Shown here in pieces: positions 1 through 9,016 of a stretch of 64,000 nucleotides of DNA. The stretch's first letter is position 1. The number at the start of each line of letters is the position of its first letter. The stretch is from Pseudomonas promysalinigenes (GTDB taxonomy: Bacteria > Pseudomonadota > Gammaproteobacteria > Pseudomonadales > Pseudomonadaceae), in NCBI RefSeq assembly GCF_014269025.2, contig NZ_CP077094.1:3906001-3970000 (forward strand). The letters are read 5' to 3'. The translations under genes were made by a program, and so were the position numbers. The notes beneath the pieces are model-generated. The model saw only the letters and a program-made list of their open reading frames with translations. It was not told the origin of the DNA and did no database searches.

Positions 1-33
1 TGCAACGACGCGTCATTCGGGGGCCTGTGGACG

Positions 34-63
34 GGTGGTTGCGCCAGGCGCAACCACCTTTTC
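34..63 (+). terminator. Rho-independent terminator of a gene left of the window
   Basis: A perfect 12-bp inverted repeat (34-45 and 47-58) is followed by a short T-run on the plus strand. It would end a rightward transcript entering from outside the window, convergent with ppc. In Pseudomonas the neighbour here is often adk, but that gene is not in the window. Bases 1-33 and 64-116 hold no gene that I can see. Confidence 0.7.
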
Positions 64-116
64 TGCACTGTGTTGGCCCATAAAGTGCTCGGGCGCACCG
101 TTGTGGCCAACGGGCC

Positions 117-2744
117 TCAACCGGTATTGCGCAGCCCGGCGGCAATGCCGGCGACAGTCACCAGCAAGGCCTGCTCCAATGGGCTATCCAGAGCGGCTTC
201 ACGGCTACGCGAGCGGGCCAGCAACTCGGCCTGAAGGCGGTGCAGTGGGTCCAGATAGGTATTGCGCAGACGGATGAATTCCAGGGTCTCTGGGCTGTGG
301 GCCAGTAGCACCGACTGGCCGGTAAGCCCCAATACCACCTGGCAGGACTGCGACAATAGGTCGCGCAGATGCGCACCTAAAGGCAACAGTTGCGGTTGCA
401 CTAGACGTTCGTCGTAGGCCTTGGCAATTTCCGCGTCGGCCTTGGCCAGCACCATCTCCAGCATGTCGATACGGGTGCGGAAAAATGGCCAGCGCTCACG
501 CATTTGCCCCAGCAGCTCGCCTTGGCCGCGGGCCAAGGCATTGCCAAGCGCAGTCTCCCACCCAAGCCAGGCCGGCAGCATCAGCCGCGTTTGGGTCCAA
601 CCGAAGATCCACGGTATCGCCCGCAGGCTTTCGATGCCACCGGCGCGGCGTTTGGCCGGGCGACTGCCCAATGGCAGGCGGCCCAGTTCCTGTTCGGGGG
701 TAGACTGGCGGAAGTACTCGACAAAGTCAGGGTGCTCACGCACTACACCGCGATAGGCCTTCACGCCATCGGCTGCCAGTTGGTCCATCAGCGCCCGCCA
801 GGCCGGCTCAGGCGGCGGGGGCGGCAACAGGGTAGCTTCGAGCACGGCAGCCAGGTACAGGTTCAGGTTCTGCTCGGCAATACCCGGCAGACCGAACTTG
901 AAACGGATCATCTCACCCTGCTCGGTGGTCCGGAAGCGCCCTGCGACCGAGCCAGGTGGCTGCGACAGAATCGCGGCATGGGCTGGGCCGCCGCCACGGC
1001 CGACAGTGCCCCCGCGGCCGTGGAACAGCAGCAACTCGACCTGATGCTCGCGGCAGATACGCACCAGGTTTTCCTGGGCGCGGTACTGGGCCCAGGCGGC
1101 CGCCGTGGTGCCTGCATCCTTGGCAGAGTCGGAGTAGCCGATCATCACTTCCTGCGGCCCGCGAAGGCTAGTGCGATAGCCCGGCAGACCGAGCAGGCGC
1201 TGCATCACAGGGCCGGCGTTATCCAGGTCGGCCAAGGTCTCGAACAGAGGCACCACACGCATCGGCCGCGTCAGGCCAGCTTCTTTGAGCAGTAATTGCA
1301 CAACCAGCACATCGGAGGCCGCGCCGGCCATGGAAATGACGTAGGAGCCCAAAGAAGCACCTGGCGCAGCCGCGATTTCACGGCAAGTGGCAAGGACTTC
1401 GGCGGTTTCGGCCTGGGGCTTGAAATGCGCTGGCAGCAGTGGCCTGCGGTTTTTCAGTTCGGCTTGCAGGAATTCGATACGACGCTCTTCGTCCCACTCG
1501 GCGTAACTGCCTAAACCCAGGTAATCGGTGATTTCGGCCATCGCGTCCCGGTGCCGGGCTGCATCTTGGCGCACATCCAGACGACCAAGGAACAGGCCGA
1601 AGGTCACCGCCCGGCGCAGGCTGTCGAGCAGCGGGCCATCGGCGATCACGCCCATGCCGCATGCATGCAGTGACTGATAGCACAGCTCAAGGGGTGCAAT
1701 CAGGTCGCGATTGTCCACCAGCACGTCGGCGCTGGGCGGCTGGCTGCTGCTGAGCGCAGTGTGGGCCCAGGCTCGGGTCGCGCGCAGGCGATCGCGTAAT
1801 TGCTTGAGCACCGCCCGGTATGGCTCGGCGCTTTCACCCACCCGAGCTTGCAAGGCGGGGCTTGCTTGCTGCATGGACAGCTCCGCCGCCAGCGCGTCGA
1901 CGTCGCGCAGGAACAGGTCTGCGGCCATCCAACGCGCCAGCAACAACACTTCCCGGGTGACGGCGGCGGTGACATTGGGGTTGCCATCGCGGTCACCGCC
2001 CATCCAGGAGGCGAAACGAATGGGTGCCGCCTCCAGCGGCAGCTGCAGGCCGGTGGCCTCGAACAGCGCTTTGTCGACCTTGCGCAAGTGATTGGGAATG
2101 GCCTGCCAGAGCGAATGCTCAATGACTGCGAAGCCCCATTTGGCCTCGTCCACTGGAGTTGGCCGCGTACGGCGGATCTCCTCGGTGTGCCAGGCCTCGG
2201 CAATCAGCCGGCGCAGGCGCTCACGCACCTGCTGGCGCTCGGCCGGCGTCAGGTCGCGATGGTCCTGCGCCGCCAGTTGGGCGGCAATGGCATCGTATTT
2301 CTGGATCAGCGTGCGTCGGGCAACTTCGGTGGGGTGTGCGGTGAGTACCAGTTGGATATCGAGTTTGGCCAACTGCCGGGCCAGTGCATCATCCTTGTGC
2401 CCGGCCTGCTTGAGACGCGTCAGCAGTTCGGGCAGTACCCGCGCTTCGAAGGGCTCAGGCTGGCCGGCATCGCGGCGCCGGATCAGTTGATACTGTTCGG
2501 CCATGTTGGCCAGGTTGAGAAACTGGTTGAAGGCCCGCGCAACCGGCAGCAGGTCCTCTTCGGCAAGGTCAGCCAAGGTCGAGCTCAACTGCTCGCCCGG
2601 CCCTCGGCGGTCGGCCTTGGCACTGTGGCGGATATCCTCGATCTTTTGCAGGAACGCCTCACCGTGCTGCTGGCGAATGGTGTCGCCCAGCAACTCCCCC
2701 AACACATGGACATCTTCACGCAAGCGCACATCGATATCAGTCAT
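117..2744 (-). CDS. ppc: Phosphoenolpyruvate carboxylase
   Basis: Carboxylates phosphoenolpyruvate with bicarbonate to oxaloacetate, refilling the TCA cycle; cytosolic homotetramer. The 875-residue product has the usual length for bacterial PEPC. The catalytic His lies in LVLTAHPTE near residue 138, the glycine-rich loop [12 protein letters not shown] is present, and the protein ends in the conserved RNTG that contributes to the active site and allosteric site. The start is the ATG at 2744 (MTDIDVRL); a further upstream frame start at 2780 adds 12 residues not expected for the family. It is a single leftward gene, convergent with a terminator at 34-63. Confidence 0.97.
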   Translation of the reverse strand: MTDIDVRLREDVHVLGELLGDTIRQQHGEAFLQKIEDIRHSAKADRRGPGEQLSSTLADLAEEDLLPVARAFNQFLNLANMAEQYQLIRRRDAGQPEPFEARVLPELLTRLKQAGHKDDALARQLAKLDIQLVLTAHPTEVARRTLIQKYDAIAAQLAAQDHRDLTPAERQQVRERLRRLIAEAWHTEEIRRTRPTPVDEAKWGFAVIEHSLWQAIPNHLRKVDKALFEATGLQLPLEAAPIRFASWMGGDRDGNPNVTAAVTREVLLLARWMAADLFLRDVDALAAELSMQQASPALQARVGESAEPYRAVLKQLRDRLRATRAWAHTALSSSQPPSADVLVDNRDLIAPLELCYQSLHACGMGVIADGPLLDSLRRAVTFGLFLGRLDVRQDAARHRDAMAEITDYLGLGSYAEWDEERRIEFLQAELKNRRPLLPAHFKPQAETAEVLATCREIAAAPGASLGSYVISMAGAASDVLVVQLLLKEAGLTRPMRVVPLFETLADLDNAGPVMQRLLGLPGYRTSLRGPQEVMIGYSDSAKDAGTTAAAWAQYRAQENLVRICREHQVELLLFHGRGGTVGRGGGPAHAAILSQPPGSVAGRFRTTEQGEMIRFKFGLPGIAEQNLNLYLAAVLEATLLPPPPPEPAWRALMDQLAADGVKAYRGVVREHPDFVEYFRQSTPEQELGRLPLGSRPAKRRAGGIESLRAIPWIFGWTQTRLMLPAWLGWETALGNALARGQGELLGQMRERWPFFRTRIDMLEMVLAKADAEIAKAYDERLVQPQLLPLGAHLRDLLSQSCQVVLGLTGQSVLLAHSPETLEFIRLRNTYLDPLHRLQAELLARSRSREAALDSPLEQALLVTVAGIAAGLRNTG

Positions 2745-2914
2745 TGGCCCTCTCTTGAACGCGGTTCGCCCACGCTCCATTCAGAAAACAGCACTAGGCC
2801 AAGAGTGCCCACTGCCGAGTCTCAAAGGCAAGCCGTGATCGCGTGAAGCAAACTAAAGTCAAGGCGTAGCAGTCCGATGTGAAGCAGCCTTCTACGGCGT
2901 TGATAGAGGTCATC

Positions 2915-3259
2915 ATGAAAATCCGCGAACTCGCCCAACACTGGGAACAGAATGCCGCCGGCACCCTGAGCCCCACCGGCCATGCTTTGCACTTGGACCT
3001 TGAGTCCGAGGCACGCCTGGCGGCTTTAATCGACATGTACCCCAAGCGCACCGCCGAGGAACTACTCGGTGAACTGGTGGCAGCCGCACTGGAGGAGCTG
3101 GAAGCCAGCTTCCCGTACGTGCAGGGTCGCAAGGTCATCGCTACCGATGAAGAAGGCGACCCGATGTACGAAGATGTCGGCCCTACCCCGCGCTTTTTAG
3201 CGCTGTCACGACAGCACCTGCACACGCTCAGCAACACTGGCGAAGACAACGGCCGCTGA
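2915..3259 (+). CDS. Small conserved Pseudomonas protein
   Basis: A 114-residue acidic, soluble protein starting MKIRELAQ. The ATG at 2915 is preceded by GAGGT at a good distance, which favours it over the in-frame ATG at 2879. The sequence is predicted mostly helical, with an Arg/Glu/Leu-rich middle and a conserved-looking PYVQGRKV segment. Homologues beside ppc in Pseudomonas are sometimes labelled pilin assembly protein; I see no motif proving that. It is divergent from ppc and followed by two lipoprotein genes on the same strand, but a 250-nt gap suggests separate transcription. Confidence 0.75.
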   Translation: MKIRELAQHWEQNAAGTLSPTGHALHLDLESEARLAALIDMYPKRTAEELLGELVAAALEELEASFPYVQGRKVIATDEEGDPMYEDVGPTPRFLALSRQHLHTLSNTGEDNGR

Positions 3260-3273
3260 GCGGCCAGGGTCGA

Positions 3274-3300
3274 ATCCCAGGCGCGCAATGAGCCTGGGAT
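3274..3300. other. Intergenic hairpin
   Basis: A 9-bp perfect inverted repeat (3274-3282 and 3292-3300) lies just downstream of the small gene ending at 3259. There is no T-run after it, so it is at best a non-canonical terminator or 3' stabilising structure. Confidence 0.4.
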
Positions 3301-3336
3301 ACCCCTGCAAACATTGAAAGTTCCAGGCAAGGCACA

Positions 3337-3352
3337 CTGACCGATCAGTCAG
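3337..3352. promoter_or_regulatory. TetR-type palindromic operator candidate
   Basis: The 16-bp CTGACCGATCAGTCAG is a near-perfect palindrome with the TGAC-N-GATC-N-GTCA layout seen in several TetR-family operators. It lies about 160 bp upstream of the lipoprotein gene at 3511. Which regulator, if any, binds it cannot be told from the sequence. Confidence 0.4.
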
Positions 3353-3510
3353 AAAAACATACCCAGTCGTGGGAATTTTTTTCTGAACTATTCAAAAAAA
3401 GATCAAGTCCCAGCCAATAGCCATCACGCTAAAACCCTGCACACCTGCAATGGAGCATGGTCGGGGATTAGCGATGGACTGCTACGGATATCGTTATCAG
3501 GAGTGATCCA

Positions 3511-3924
3511 ATGGAGCTGACCACCATGAACAGCCGCACTGCTAAACCTTCATTCTCCAACCTGCGCGGGCTCAAACTGGCCGCCCTGGCACTGGGCAGC
3601 AGCCTGGTACTGGCGGGCTGTGCAGGTAATCCGCCGACCGAACAGTACGCTGTCACCCAATCGGCCGTTAACTCGGCCGTCAGTGCCGGAGGCACCGAGT
3701 ACGCTGCTGTGGAAATGAAATCGGCTCAGGACAAGTTCAAGCAGGCGGAAATCGCCATGCACGACAAGAACTACGAAAAAGCCAAGATGCTGGCCGAGCA
3801 GGCTGAATGGGATGCCCGCGTAGCCGAGCGCAAGGCCCAGGCAGCCAAGGCCCAGAAGGCCGTGCAGGACGCCCGCCAGGGTGTTCAGGATGTACGCCAG
3901 GAAGGCATGCGTAGCGCTCAGTGA
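3511..3924 (+). CDS. DUF4398-type lipoprotein
   Basis: A 137-residue predicted lipoprotein. A hydrophobic signal segment (about 23-36) ends in the lipobox LAGC with the modified Cys at residue 37. The mature part is Ala/Gln/Lys-rich with heptad-like spacing and is likely helical or coiled-coil, as in the DUF4398 family. The ATG at 3511 has AGGAG seven bases upstream; an internal ATG at 3526 is a possible alternative. The following gene encodes the same kind of N-terminal domain fused to OmpA, so the two probably act together in the envelope. Confidence 0.85.
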   Translation: MELTTMNSRTAKPSFSNLRGLKLAALALGSSLVLAGCAGNPPTEQYAVTQSAVNSAVSAGGTEYAAVEMKSAQDKFKQAEIAMHDKNYEKAKMLAEQAEWDARVAERKAQAAKAQKAVQDARQGVQDVRQEGMRSAQ

Positions 3925-3973
3925 ACGCTGCCACGCCCCTTAAGCCTTCGCAATCGATCAAAGGATGAACACT

Positions 3974-4765
3974 ATGCGCAATTACGTCATGATCCCCGCC
4001 CTGCTGGCCCTGAGCGTCGGTCTCGCTGCCTGCTCCCACGACCCGAACCCTAACCTGGAATCGGCCCGCACCAACTTCTCGGCCCTGCAAAGCGACCCGC
4101 AGGCCAGCAAAGTTGCCGCGCTGGAAACCAAGGATGCCCAGGACTGGCTGAACAAGGCCGACAAGGCCTACATGGACCGTGAGGACGAGAAGAAGGTCGA
4201 CCAGCTGGCCTACTTGACCAATCAGCGCGTCGAAGTCGCCAAGCAGACCATCGCTCTGCGCACTGCTGAAGGCGAGCTGAAAAATGCCGCGGCCCAACGC
4301 GCCCAGGCCAAGCTCGACGCTCGCGATGCACAGATCGCCAAGCTGCAAGACAGCCTCAATGCCAAGCAGACCGACCGTGGCACCCTGGTGACCTTCGGCG
4401 ATGTGCTGTTCGACTTCAACAAAGCCGAACTCAAGAGCAACGCCTATCCGAACGTCACCAAGCTGGCTCAGTTCCTCCAGGAAAACCCTGAGCGCAAGGT
4501 GATCGTCGAGGGTTACACCGACAGCGTCGGCTCGGCCAGCTACAACCAGAGCCTGTCCGAGCGCCGTGCCAACAGCGTGCGTATGGCCCTGGTACGCGCA
4601 GGTGTCGACCCAGCCCGCATCGTCGCCCAGGGCTATGGCAAGGAGTATCCGGTAGCCGATAACTCCAGCAACTCGGGCCGTGCGCAGAACCGCCGCGTTG
4701 AAGTGACCATCTCCAACGACAACCAGCCGGTCGCACCTCGCTCGATGAGCCAAGCCAAGCAATAA
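3974..4765 (+). CDS. OmpA-family lipoprotein with DUF4398 N-terminus (LptF-like)
   Basis: A 263-residue outer-membrane lipoprotein. The signal peptide ends in LAAC (Cys20); residues of about 25-125 form the helical DUF4398 region, and the C-terminal 120 form an OmpA-like peptidoglycan-binding domain with VEGYTDSVGS and LSERRANSV. AAAGG lies nine bases before the ATG at 3974 but abuts the ATG at 3965, so 3974 is preferred. It corresponds to the P. aeruginosa lipotoxin LptF type, implicated in envelope stress survival. It follows the smaller DUF4398 lipoprotein by about 50 bp and is probably cotranscribed. A bidirectional terminator follows. Confidence 0.88.
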   Translation: MRNYVMIPALLALSVGLAACSHDPNPNLESARTNFSALQSDPQASKVAALETKDAQDWLNKADKAYMDREDEKKVDQLAYLTNQRVEVAKQTIALRTAEGELKNAAAQRAQAKLDARDAQIAKLQDSLNAKQTDRGTLVTFGDVLFDFNKAELKSNAYPNVTKLAQFLQENPERKVIVEGYTDSVGSASYNQSLSERRANSVRMALVRAGVDPARIVAQGYGKEYPVADNSSNSGRAQNRRVEVTISNDNQPVAPRSMSQAKQ

Positions 4766-4842
4766 GGTGTGGCAAATCCCAGCCCCCCGCTTCGCGGCTC
4801 GATGTGGTTAATTTGAACCCTTGAGCCCAAGCCGGGGATCTG

Positions 4843-4883
4843 AAAAAAATCCGATACCAGCAAACGGGTATCGGATTTTTTTT
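4843..4883. terminator. Bidirectional Rho-independent terminator
   Basis: A 13-bp perfect stem (4846-4858 with 4867-4879) is flanked by a T-run on the plus strand and an A-run on the left, so it can stop transcripts from both sides: the OmpA-like gene and the leftward operon ending at 4990. Confidence 0.85.
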
Positions 4884-4989
4884 GCTAAGTCCTGAGCCAG
4901 TTGGACGCTGACATATCGAGCACTGCACCTGCGCTGTATCAGGCCAAAGGGCGCTTCACAGGCCCCCGCCAACCACCGCCCCTAGGCGC

Positions 4990-5316
4990 TTACTGCACCT
5001 GCTGTGGCGTCTGTTCGCCCATGCAGCGCACTGCGCGCTTACGGCTGTCGACCAACACGCCCGTCAAACCCTTCTGTTCGGTATCGAACAGCACCAGTAC
5101 CCCGTCCACGCACTGAGCCAACTGAGGCGCTGGATCCAGCGAAACCTTGTAATCCTCGCCTGGGATGGTCTTGAGCATGGTGAAATCCTGCAACAGCAGC
5201 GCATCCTCAGGCTTGGCGAAATGCAGGTAGCCGTAATACCAGAGGGCCCCCACCGTCACGATGATGCTGCCGACACCGGTCAGAATCAGCGGGATGGCGT
5301 TGCGTTCTTCACTCAT
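4990..5316 (-). CDS. Small conserved membrane protein
   Basis: A 108-residue protein with one transmembrane segment near residues 8-29 and a short soluble C-terminal domain that contains two Cys (CVDG and RCMG), probably periplasmic. No known family is recognised. Its ATG overlaps the stop of the upstream hydrolase gene (ATGA), so it is translationally coupled and is the last gene of a leftward operon. Confidence 0.75.
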   Translation of the reverse strand: MSEERNAIPLILTGVGSIIVTVGALWYYGYLHFAKPEDALLLQDFTMLKTIPGEDYKVSLDPAPQLAQCVDGVLVLFDTEQKGLTGVLVDSRKRAVRCMGEQTPQQVQ

Positions 5317-6236
5317 TGGGTATTGCTCTCGTCAGGGTAGTTGGGTACTTCGGCAAGCCGCCGCAGGCCGTTGAAATGGCTGGGGTCATCGAGAAAGCGC
5401 AGCATCACCTGGCGCCACACCGGGTCCGCGAACGTTTGCACATGGTCGCCCCGGGTCAGCTGCAATACCCGCGGTGGAGGTGCTTGTTGATATAAGCGGA
5501 TGCCACTGTCCATCGGCACCAGGGCATCGTCGATACTGTGAAAGAACAGCTTCGGCGGGCTGCTCAGTTGCCCGATCGAACGGATTGCACTGTCGCCATC
5601 GGGCACCAACCAGGACAACGGCACCTGCAGTGGCCAGGTGAACCACGCGGTGCTCAACGCATAGCGCCCAACTTCACGGTAACTGGCAGGCACGCCATCG
5701 AACACCAAGGCGCTGAAACGCTGACGCTGATCGGGGTGCTGCGCCAGATAGTGGATGGCCATGGCCCCGCCCAGGCTCTGGCCGAGCAGCACCAGAGGCT
5801 TGCCCTTGACCTCGGGGGCCTGGTCCAGCCAAACCATCGCCGCTTCTATGTCCTGGTAAACCTCAGGCAGTTTCGGTGAGCCTTCGGAAAGGCCATAGCC
5901 CCGATAATCGATCATCAACACCTGATAACCCTGCTCCGGGAGCCAGTAGCTGCCACCCAGGTGGCCTGGCAGGTTGCCGCCATTGCCGTGCAGGTGCAGC
6001 ACCGTCCCTTTGACTGGCACGCCGGCCTTGGCCGGTAGCCACCAACCGTGCAGGCGCACACCATCGGCGGTGGTCAGGCTGATATCGCGGTACTCAAGCT
6101 TGGCCCGCGCTGGGGTGAATGCCTGGCCGGGTTCTGGGTAGAACAACAAGCTGCTGCAGCCGCCAAGGCCAAGCATGAGCAATGTCAGGGCGAGCAGGCG
6201 CCAGCGGTTACAGAATGTTTGCGTAATCAGCTTCAA
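5313..6236 (-). CDS. Lipoprotein alpha/beta hydrolase
   Basis: A 307-residue protein with an N-terminal lipoprotein signal ending in GLGGC, then an alpha/beta-hydrolase fold. HGNGGN is the oxyanion-hole region, GQSLGG carries the nucleophilic Ser, an Asp occurs in IDDALVP and the His in GDHVQTF. It resembles the BEM46/YfhR group of serine hydrolases anchored in the membrane; the substrate is unknown. The start appears to be TTG (6236), lying 29 nt inside the upstream gene with no clear ribosome-binding site, so coupling is likely; the next ATG would truncate the signal peptide. The downstream small gene overlaps its stop. Confidence 0.85.
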   Translation of the reverse strand: MKLITQTFCNRWRLLALTLLMLGLGGCSSLLFYPEPGQAFTPARAKLEYRDISLTTADGVRLHGWWLPAKAGVPVKGTVLHLHGNGGNLPGHLGGSYWLPEQGYQVLMIDYRGYGLSEGSPKLPEVYQDIEAAMVWLDQAPEVKGKPLVLLGQSLGGAMAIHYLAQHPDQRQRFSALVFDGVPASYREVGRYALSTAWFTWPLQVPLSWLVPDGDSAIRSIGQLSSPPKLFFHSIDDALVPMDSGIRLYQQAPPPRVLQLTRGDHVQTFADPVWRQVMLRFLDDPSHFNGLRRLAEVPNYPDESNTQ

Positions 6237-7485
6237 TGCGATCGAGGCTCAGGTGGTTGAGGAAGTTGGAGAAGCACATCCAGGCCGATAGTGCGTTGAG
6301 GTCACGGAACTGTTCCGGCAGATACTTGGGAGGCTCTACCAGCCCCTCTTCGACCAATTGGCGCAGGGTACGCATGTCTTCCAGGGTGGTTTTGCCACAG
6401 AACAACAGCGGGATCTGCTCGAGCTTGCCTTTCCTCACGGCCAATTGAATGTAGTTGTAAACCATGATGAAGCCCTTGAGGTAGGACAAGTCCTTGGTGA
6501 ACGGCAGGCCATCAGGCACCGAACCGCGGAACACACGGCTGGCGTTACTGTAGCTCTGCTCGATCTCGAAACCCTGGCTGCGGAAAAAGTCGAACACCTG
6601 AAGGAAGTCGGCACCCTCCTCGACCATGTGAATGGCGCGGGTGCGGTTGGTCAGTTTGCGCAGACGGCTGGGGTAGGAAGCGAACGCGATCACTTCCATC
6701 AGGATGGCCAGGCCTTCCTGGGTCACTGTCGAGGAGGGCGGCCCCTTGGCCAGGAAAGTGCAGATAGGCTGGTTCAGGCCGTTGAGGGTGGTTCCGACAT
6801 GCACCAGGCCTTCGTGAACCTCCAGCGCACGCACGTCGCGGTTGTTGAACATGGCATCGGCGCGCACCTTGATGTAGTCGGCACCTGCGGCGGCATCGGC
6901 GACGATGCCGTCAGACTCGAACACGCGGATGGTTTCCTCGGCTTCGCCGAACACTTTGTTCAGGCGGCCCTGAAGAATGTCTACGGCCTGTTTGGCAGTG
7001 AGGTTCTTCGGCTCGTCCTTGAGATCGCCACGCCCGTCGATATTGTTCAGGTAGTCCGAAAGCATCAGCCCCAGGTCAGCCAGGGTTGGGTCACCGGCAT
7101 GGAAAGCGTCGGAAGCAGCGCCGTACAGTTCCTGGGAGATCAGCCCGAAGTCTTCGGTGCCACGGGCTTCGAGCATGCGCACCACCATGCGGTACTCGCG
7201 GCACATGCGCTTCATGATTTGCCCGACCGGGTTGAACTGGCCGAGCTGACGAATGATGTCACGCTCGATGGCCTGGAACTCGGCCTTCACCGCACTGGAG
7301 TCGAACGCCAGCGGGCGAGCCTGGTAGTAAGCGCGATCGACAGCGGGTGGCTCCTTGCCCTTGGCCTTGAGAAAGCCCTGGCGAATGTTTTCATCCCACT
7401 TCACCGCATCCAGAACCCGGATCGGCGTCTGCGCCGTGACGATGCGGTCAGACAGGGCTCGGATGGTTTGCTGGTATTCGTCCAC
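6208..7485 (-). CDS. QEGLA-motif protein (DUF1704 family)
   Basis: A 425-residue protein of the family annotated as flavohemoglobin expression-modulating QEGLA motif protein. The name-giving TQEGLA motif is present, preceded by HEGLVH, an HExxH-like arrangement, which suggests a zinc-dependent hydrolase fold; the true activity is not established. The start is GTG at 7485, supported by AAAGGAG six bases before it. It is the first of three overlapping leftward genes, 43 bp after a lipoprotein gene, so it may belong to a four-gene transcript with envelope proteins. Confidence 0.88.
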   Translation of the reverse strand: MDEYQQTIRALSDRIVTAQTPIRVLDAVKWDENIRQGFLKAKGKEPPAVDRAYYQARPLAFDSSAVKAEFQAIERDIIRQLGQFNPVGQIMKRMCREYRMVVRMLEARGTEDFGLISQELYGAASDAFHAGDPTLADLGLMLSDYLNNIDGRGDLKDEPKNLTAKQAVDILQGRLNKVFGEAEETIRVFESDGIVADAAAGADYIKVRADAMFNNRDVRALEVHEGLVHVGTTLNGLNQPICTFLAKGPPSSTVTQEGLAILMEVIAFASYPSRLRKLTNRTRAIHMVEEGADFLQVFDFFRSQGFEIEQSYSNASRVFRGSVPDGLPFTKDLSYLKGFIMVYNYIQLAVRKGKLEQIPLLFCGKTTLEDMRTLRQLVEEGLVEPPKYLPEQFRDLNALSAWMCFSNFLNHLSLDRIEADYANIL

Positions 7486-7528
7486 TTAGGCTCCTTTCTC
7501 GAACAAGATACCGGTACCGGTCACGCGG

Positions 7529-8077
7529 TCATTTGCCGGCGCGCTGGAAGCGCGCCACTTCCACGAACAGGTCAGAGTTCGCCGGGTCATCCAGGTATGC
7601 CAGCACACGTGGTGACGGGCTGTCGATCAGCACGCCCTGCTCATTTTCATCCGCGACTTGGGTGTTATGCCCGGAAAGCTCCTTGTTCTCGACCGCTTGG
7701 CGCACCTGCTCGACGTCAAGGTTATACAGCACCAGTTCTTTGCCATCGACGATATCGAACCCGCCTATCACAAAGTTGCCACCCTGCCCCTTGGGTACGC
7801 CAGCCGACAGGTACCAGCGGTTGCCATGGCGCGAGACGGTGAAGGTGTATTGCTCGGCCGCCTTGCCCTGGGCCTTGGCCACCGCTTTGTAGGCTCCGTC
7901 ACCCATGCGGCTGATGGTCAGCTTCAAAGGTTCGCCCCAGGCGTCCTTGCTGCTCCATTTGCCGAGCAGGGCCTTGGGCGCTACCTGGTTGCTCGGCAGC
8001 GGCTCGTGGAAGGTCACCAGACAACCGCCCAGCAGGAGGAATGACAACGTCAACAACACCACACGCCAGGCTTTCAT
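7529..8077 (-). CDS. Conserved lipoprotein
   Basis: A 182-residue predicted lipoprotein: signal peptide MKAWRVVLLTLSFLLLGGC with lipobox LGGC (Cys19), then a mostly beta domain with regular Lys/Gly/Trp spacing. No enzymatic motif is visible. AGGAG precedes the ATG at 8077. It is conserved in Pseudomonas between the TetR regulator and the QEGLA gene, and the short gaps on both sides (29 and 43 bp) suggest one transcript. Confidence 0.8.
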   Translation of the reverse strand: MKAWRVVLLTLSFLLLGGCLVTFHEPLPSNQVAPKALLGKWSSKDAWGEPLKLTISRMGDGAYKAVAKAQGKAAEQYTFTVSRHGNRWYLSAGVPKGQGGNFVIGGFDIVDGKELVLYNLDVEQVRQAVENKELSGHNTQVADENEQGVLIDSPSPRVLAYLDDPANSDLFVEVARFQRAGK

Positions 8078-8106
8078 CAGGTTCTCCTTGAAAATTCGGT
8101 CTGTGC

Positions 8107-8823
8107 TCAGGCCGATGCCAACACCAGGTGCAGGTAACGGGTAAGCATAGCGAGCATCTGCCCATCGGCTTGCGCATCGGCATCCTTGAGCAGGCCCTGA
8201 TATTCCATCTGCTCGATAATCGCCGTCAACATCTGGGCGTCCTGCTCCGGCTGCTGCGAACCCACCACTTGAAGCAATTGGCGAGCGCCATGCAGCAGAA
8301 TCTGCTCATGGGCACACACCAGCTCTGCCAAGCGCGGGCACAGCAATGCCTCTTGCCGGAAGGCCTGCTCGGCCATCATGAAGTCGCGACGGTTGAGCAA
8401 CTGGCGCTGAACGTAATCGACCGTCATGCGCGCGATTTCGTCAACCAGTCGCGCCCGCGACTGCACGCTGCCATCGCCCTGGGCCAGCAACTGGCGCAGC
8501 ACGACTTCGGTATTGGCCCACAGCTTGGCCATATAGTCGGCGCTGCGTTTGACATATTGGGCGAAGGTATCGGTCAGCAGGTCCTCGATGTCTTTGAAGT
8601 AGTAGGTGGTGGCCGACAGCGGCACGCCCGCCTCGGCGGCCACGGCGCGATGGCGCACGCCCCGCACGCCATCGCGCACCACAATACGCATGGCCGCGTC
8701 GAGAATGAGCTGGCGGCGTTGTTCGCTGCCTTGACGGGCGGTCTTGCGCCCTTGGTACTGCACGCTTTCGGCGACGGCGGTGGCGATGCCGGCGGCGCCC
8801 TGATGAGGCATTGCGGGTGTCAC
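8107..8823 (-). CDS. TetR-family transcriptional regulator
   Basis: A DNA-binding repressor-type protein. The N-terminal helix-turn-helix has RRQLILDAAMRIV, GVRGVRHRAVAAEAGV and the recognition-helix signature ATTYYFKD typical of TetR proteins, followed by an all-helical ligand domain. The start is uncertain. GTG at 8823 has GAGG eight bases upstream and gives 238 residues. ATG at 8811 is also possible. The longest frame (8874) would begin inside a REP element and is unlikely. It sits between lysS and a lipoprotein gene on the same strand; its target is unknown. Confidence 0.85.
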   Translation of the reverse strand: MTPAMPHQGAAGIATAVAESVQYQGRKTARQGSEQRRQLILDAAMRIVVRDGVRGVRHRAVAAEAGVPLSATTYYFKDIEDLLTDTFAQYVKRSADYMAKLWANTEVVLRQLLAQGDGSVQSRARLVDEIARMTVDYVQRQLLNRRDFMMAEQAFRQEALLCPRLAELVCAHEQILLHGARQLLQVVGSQQPEQDAQMLTAIIEQMEYQGLLKDADAQADGQMLAMLTRYLHLVLASA

Positions 8824-8860
8824 AGGGGGTACCTCGTGAACAGTGTTCGACAGTGCTGGA

Positions 8861-8890
8861 CTATTCGCGGCCAAAGCCGCTCCTACAAGG
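8861..8890. repeat. REP element, first of an inverted pair
   Basis: The segment has the P. putida REP pattern: ttcgcggccaaagccgct followed by cctacaagg. It pairs in opposite orientation with the element at 8919-8952, forming a BIME-like unit between the TetR gene and lysS. Confidence 0.7.
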
Positions 8891-8918
8891 ACCGCAAAGC
8901 CTTCGGGGCGTGCGCAGC

Positions 8919-8952
8919 CGGTGTAGGGGTGGCTTCAGCCGCGGGCAAGCCG
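8919..8952. repeat. REP element, second of an inverted pair
   Basis: Read on the minus strand this is cccgcggctgaagccac followed by ccctacacc, a diverged copy of the element at 8861-8890 in opposite orientation. Confidence 0.6.
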
Positions 8953-8979
8953 GTACGGACAACATAAAGCTTCAGGCAA

Positions 8980-9004
8980 GAAAAAGCCGCCTCGAGAGGC
9001 GGCT
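8980..9004 (-). terminator. Rho-independent terminator of lysS
   Basis: A 9-bp perfect stem (8985-8993 with 8996-9004) is followed on the minus strand by a T-run, 12 bp beyond the lysS stop codon. Confidence 0.85.
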
Positions 9005-9016
9005 GATTGGAACGAC

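Noticed and set aside
3366..3420. Possible AlgU (sigma-22) promoter before the lipoprotein pair
   Set aside because: GAACTA and a TCAAG-like box occur, but spacing and -10 do not fit GAACTT-N16-TCTGA well; not reported as a site.
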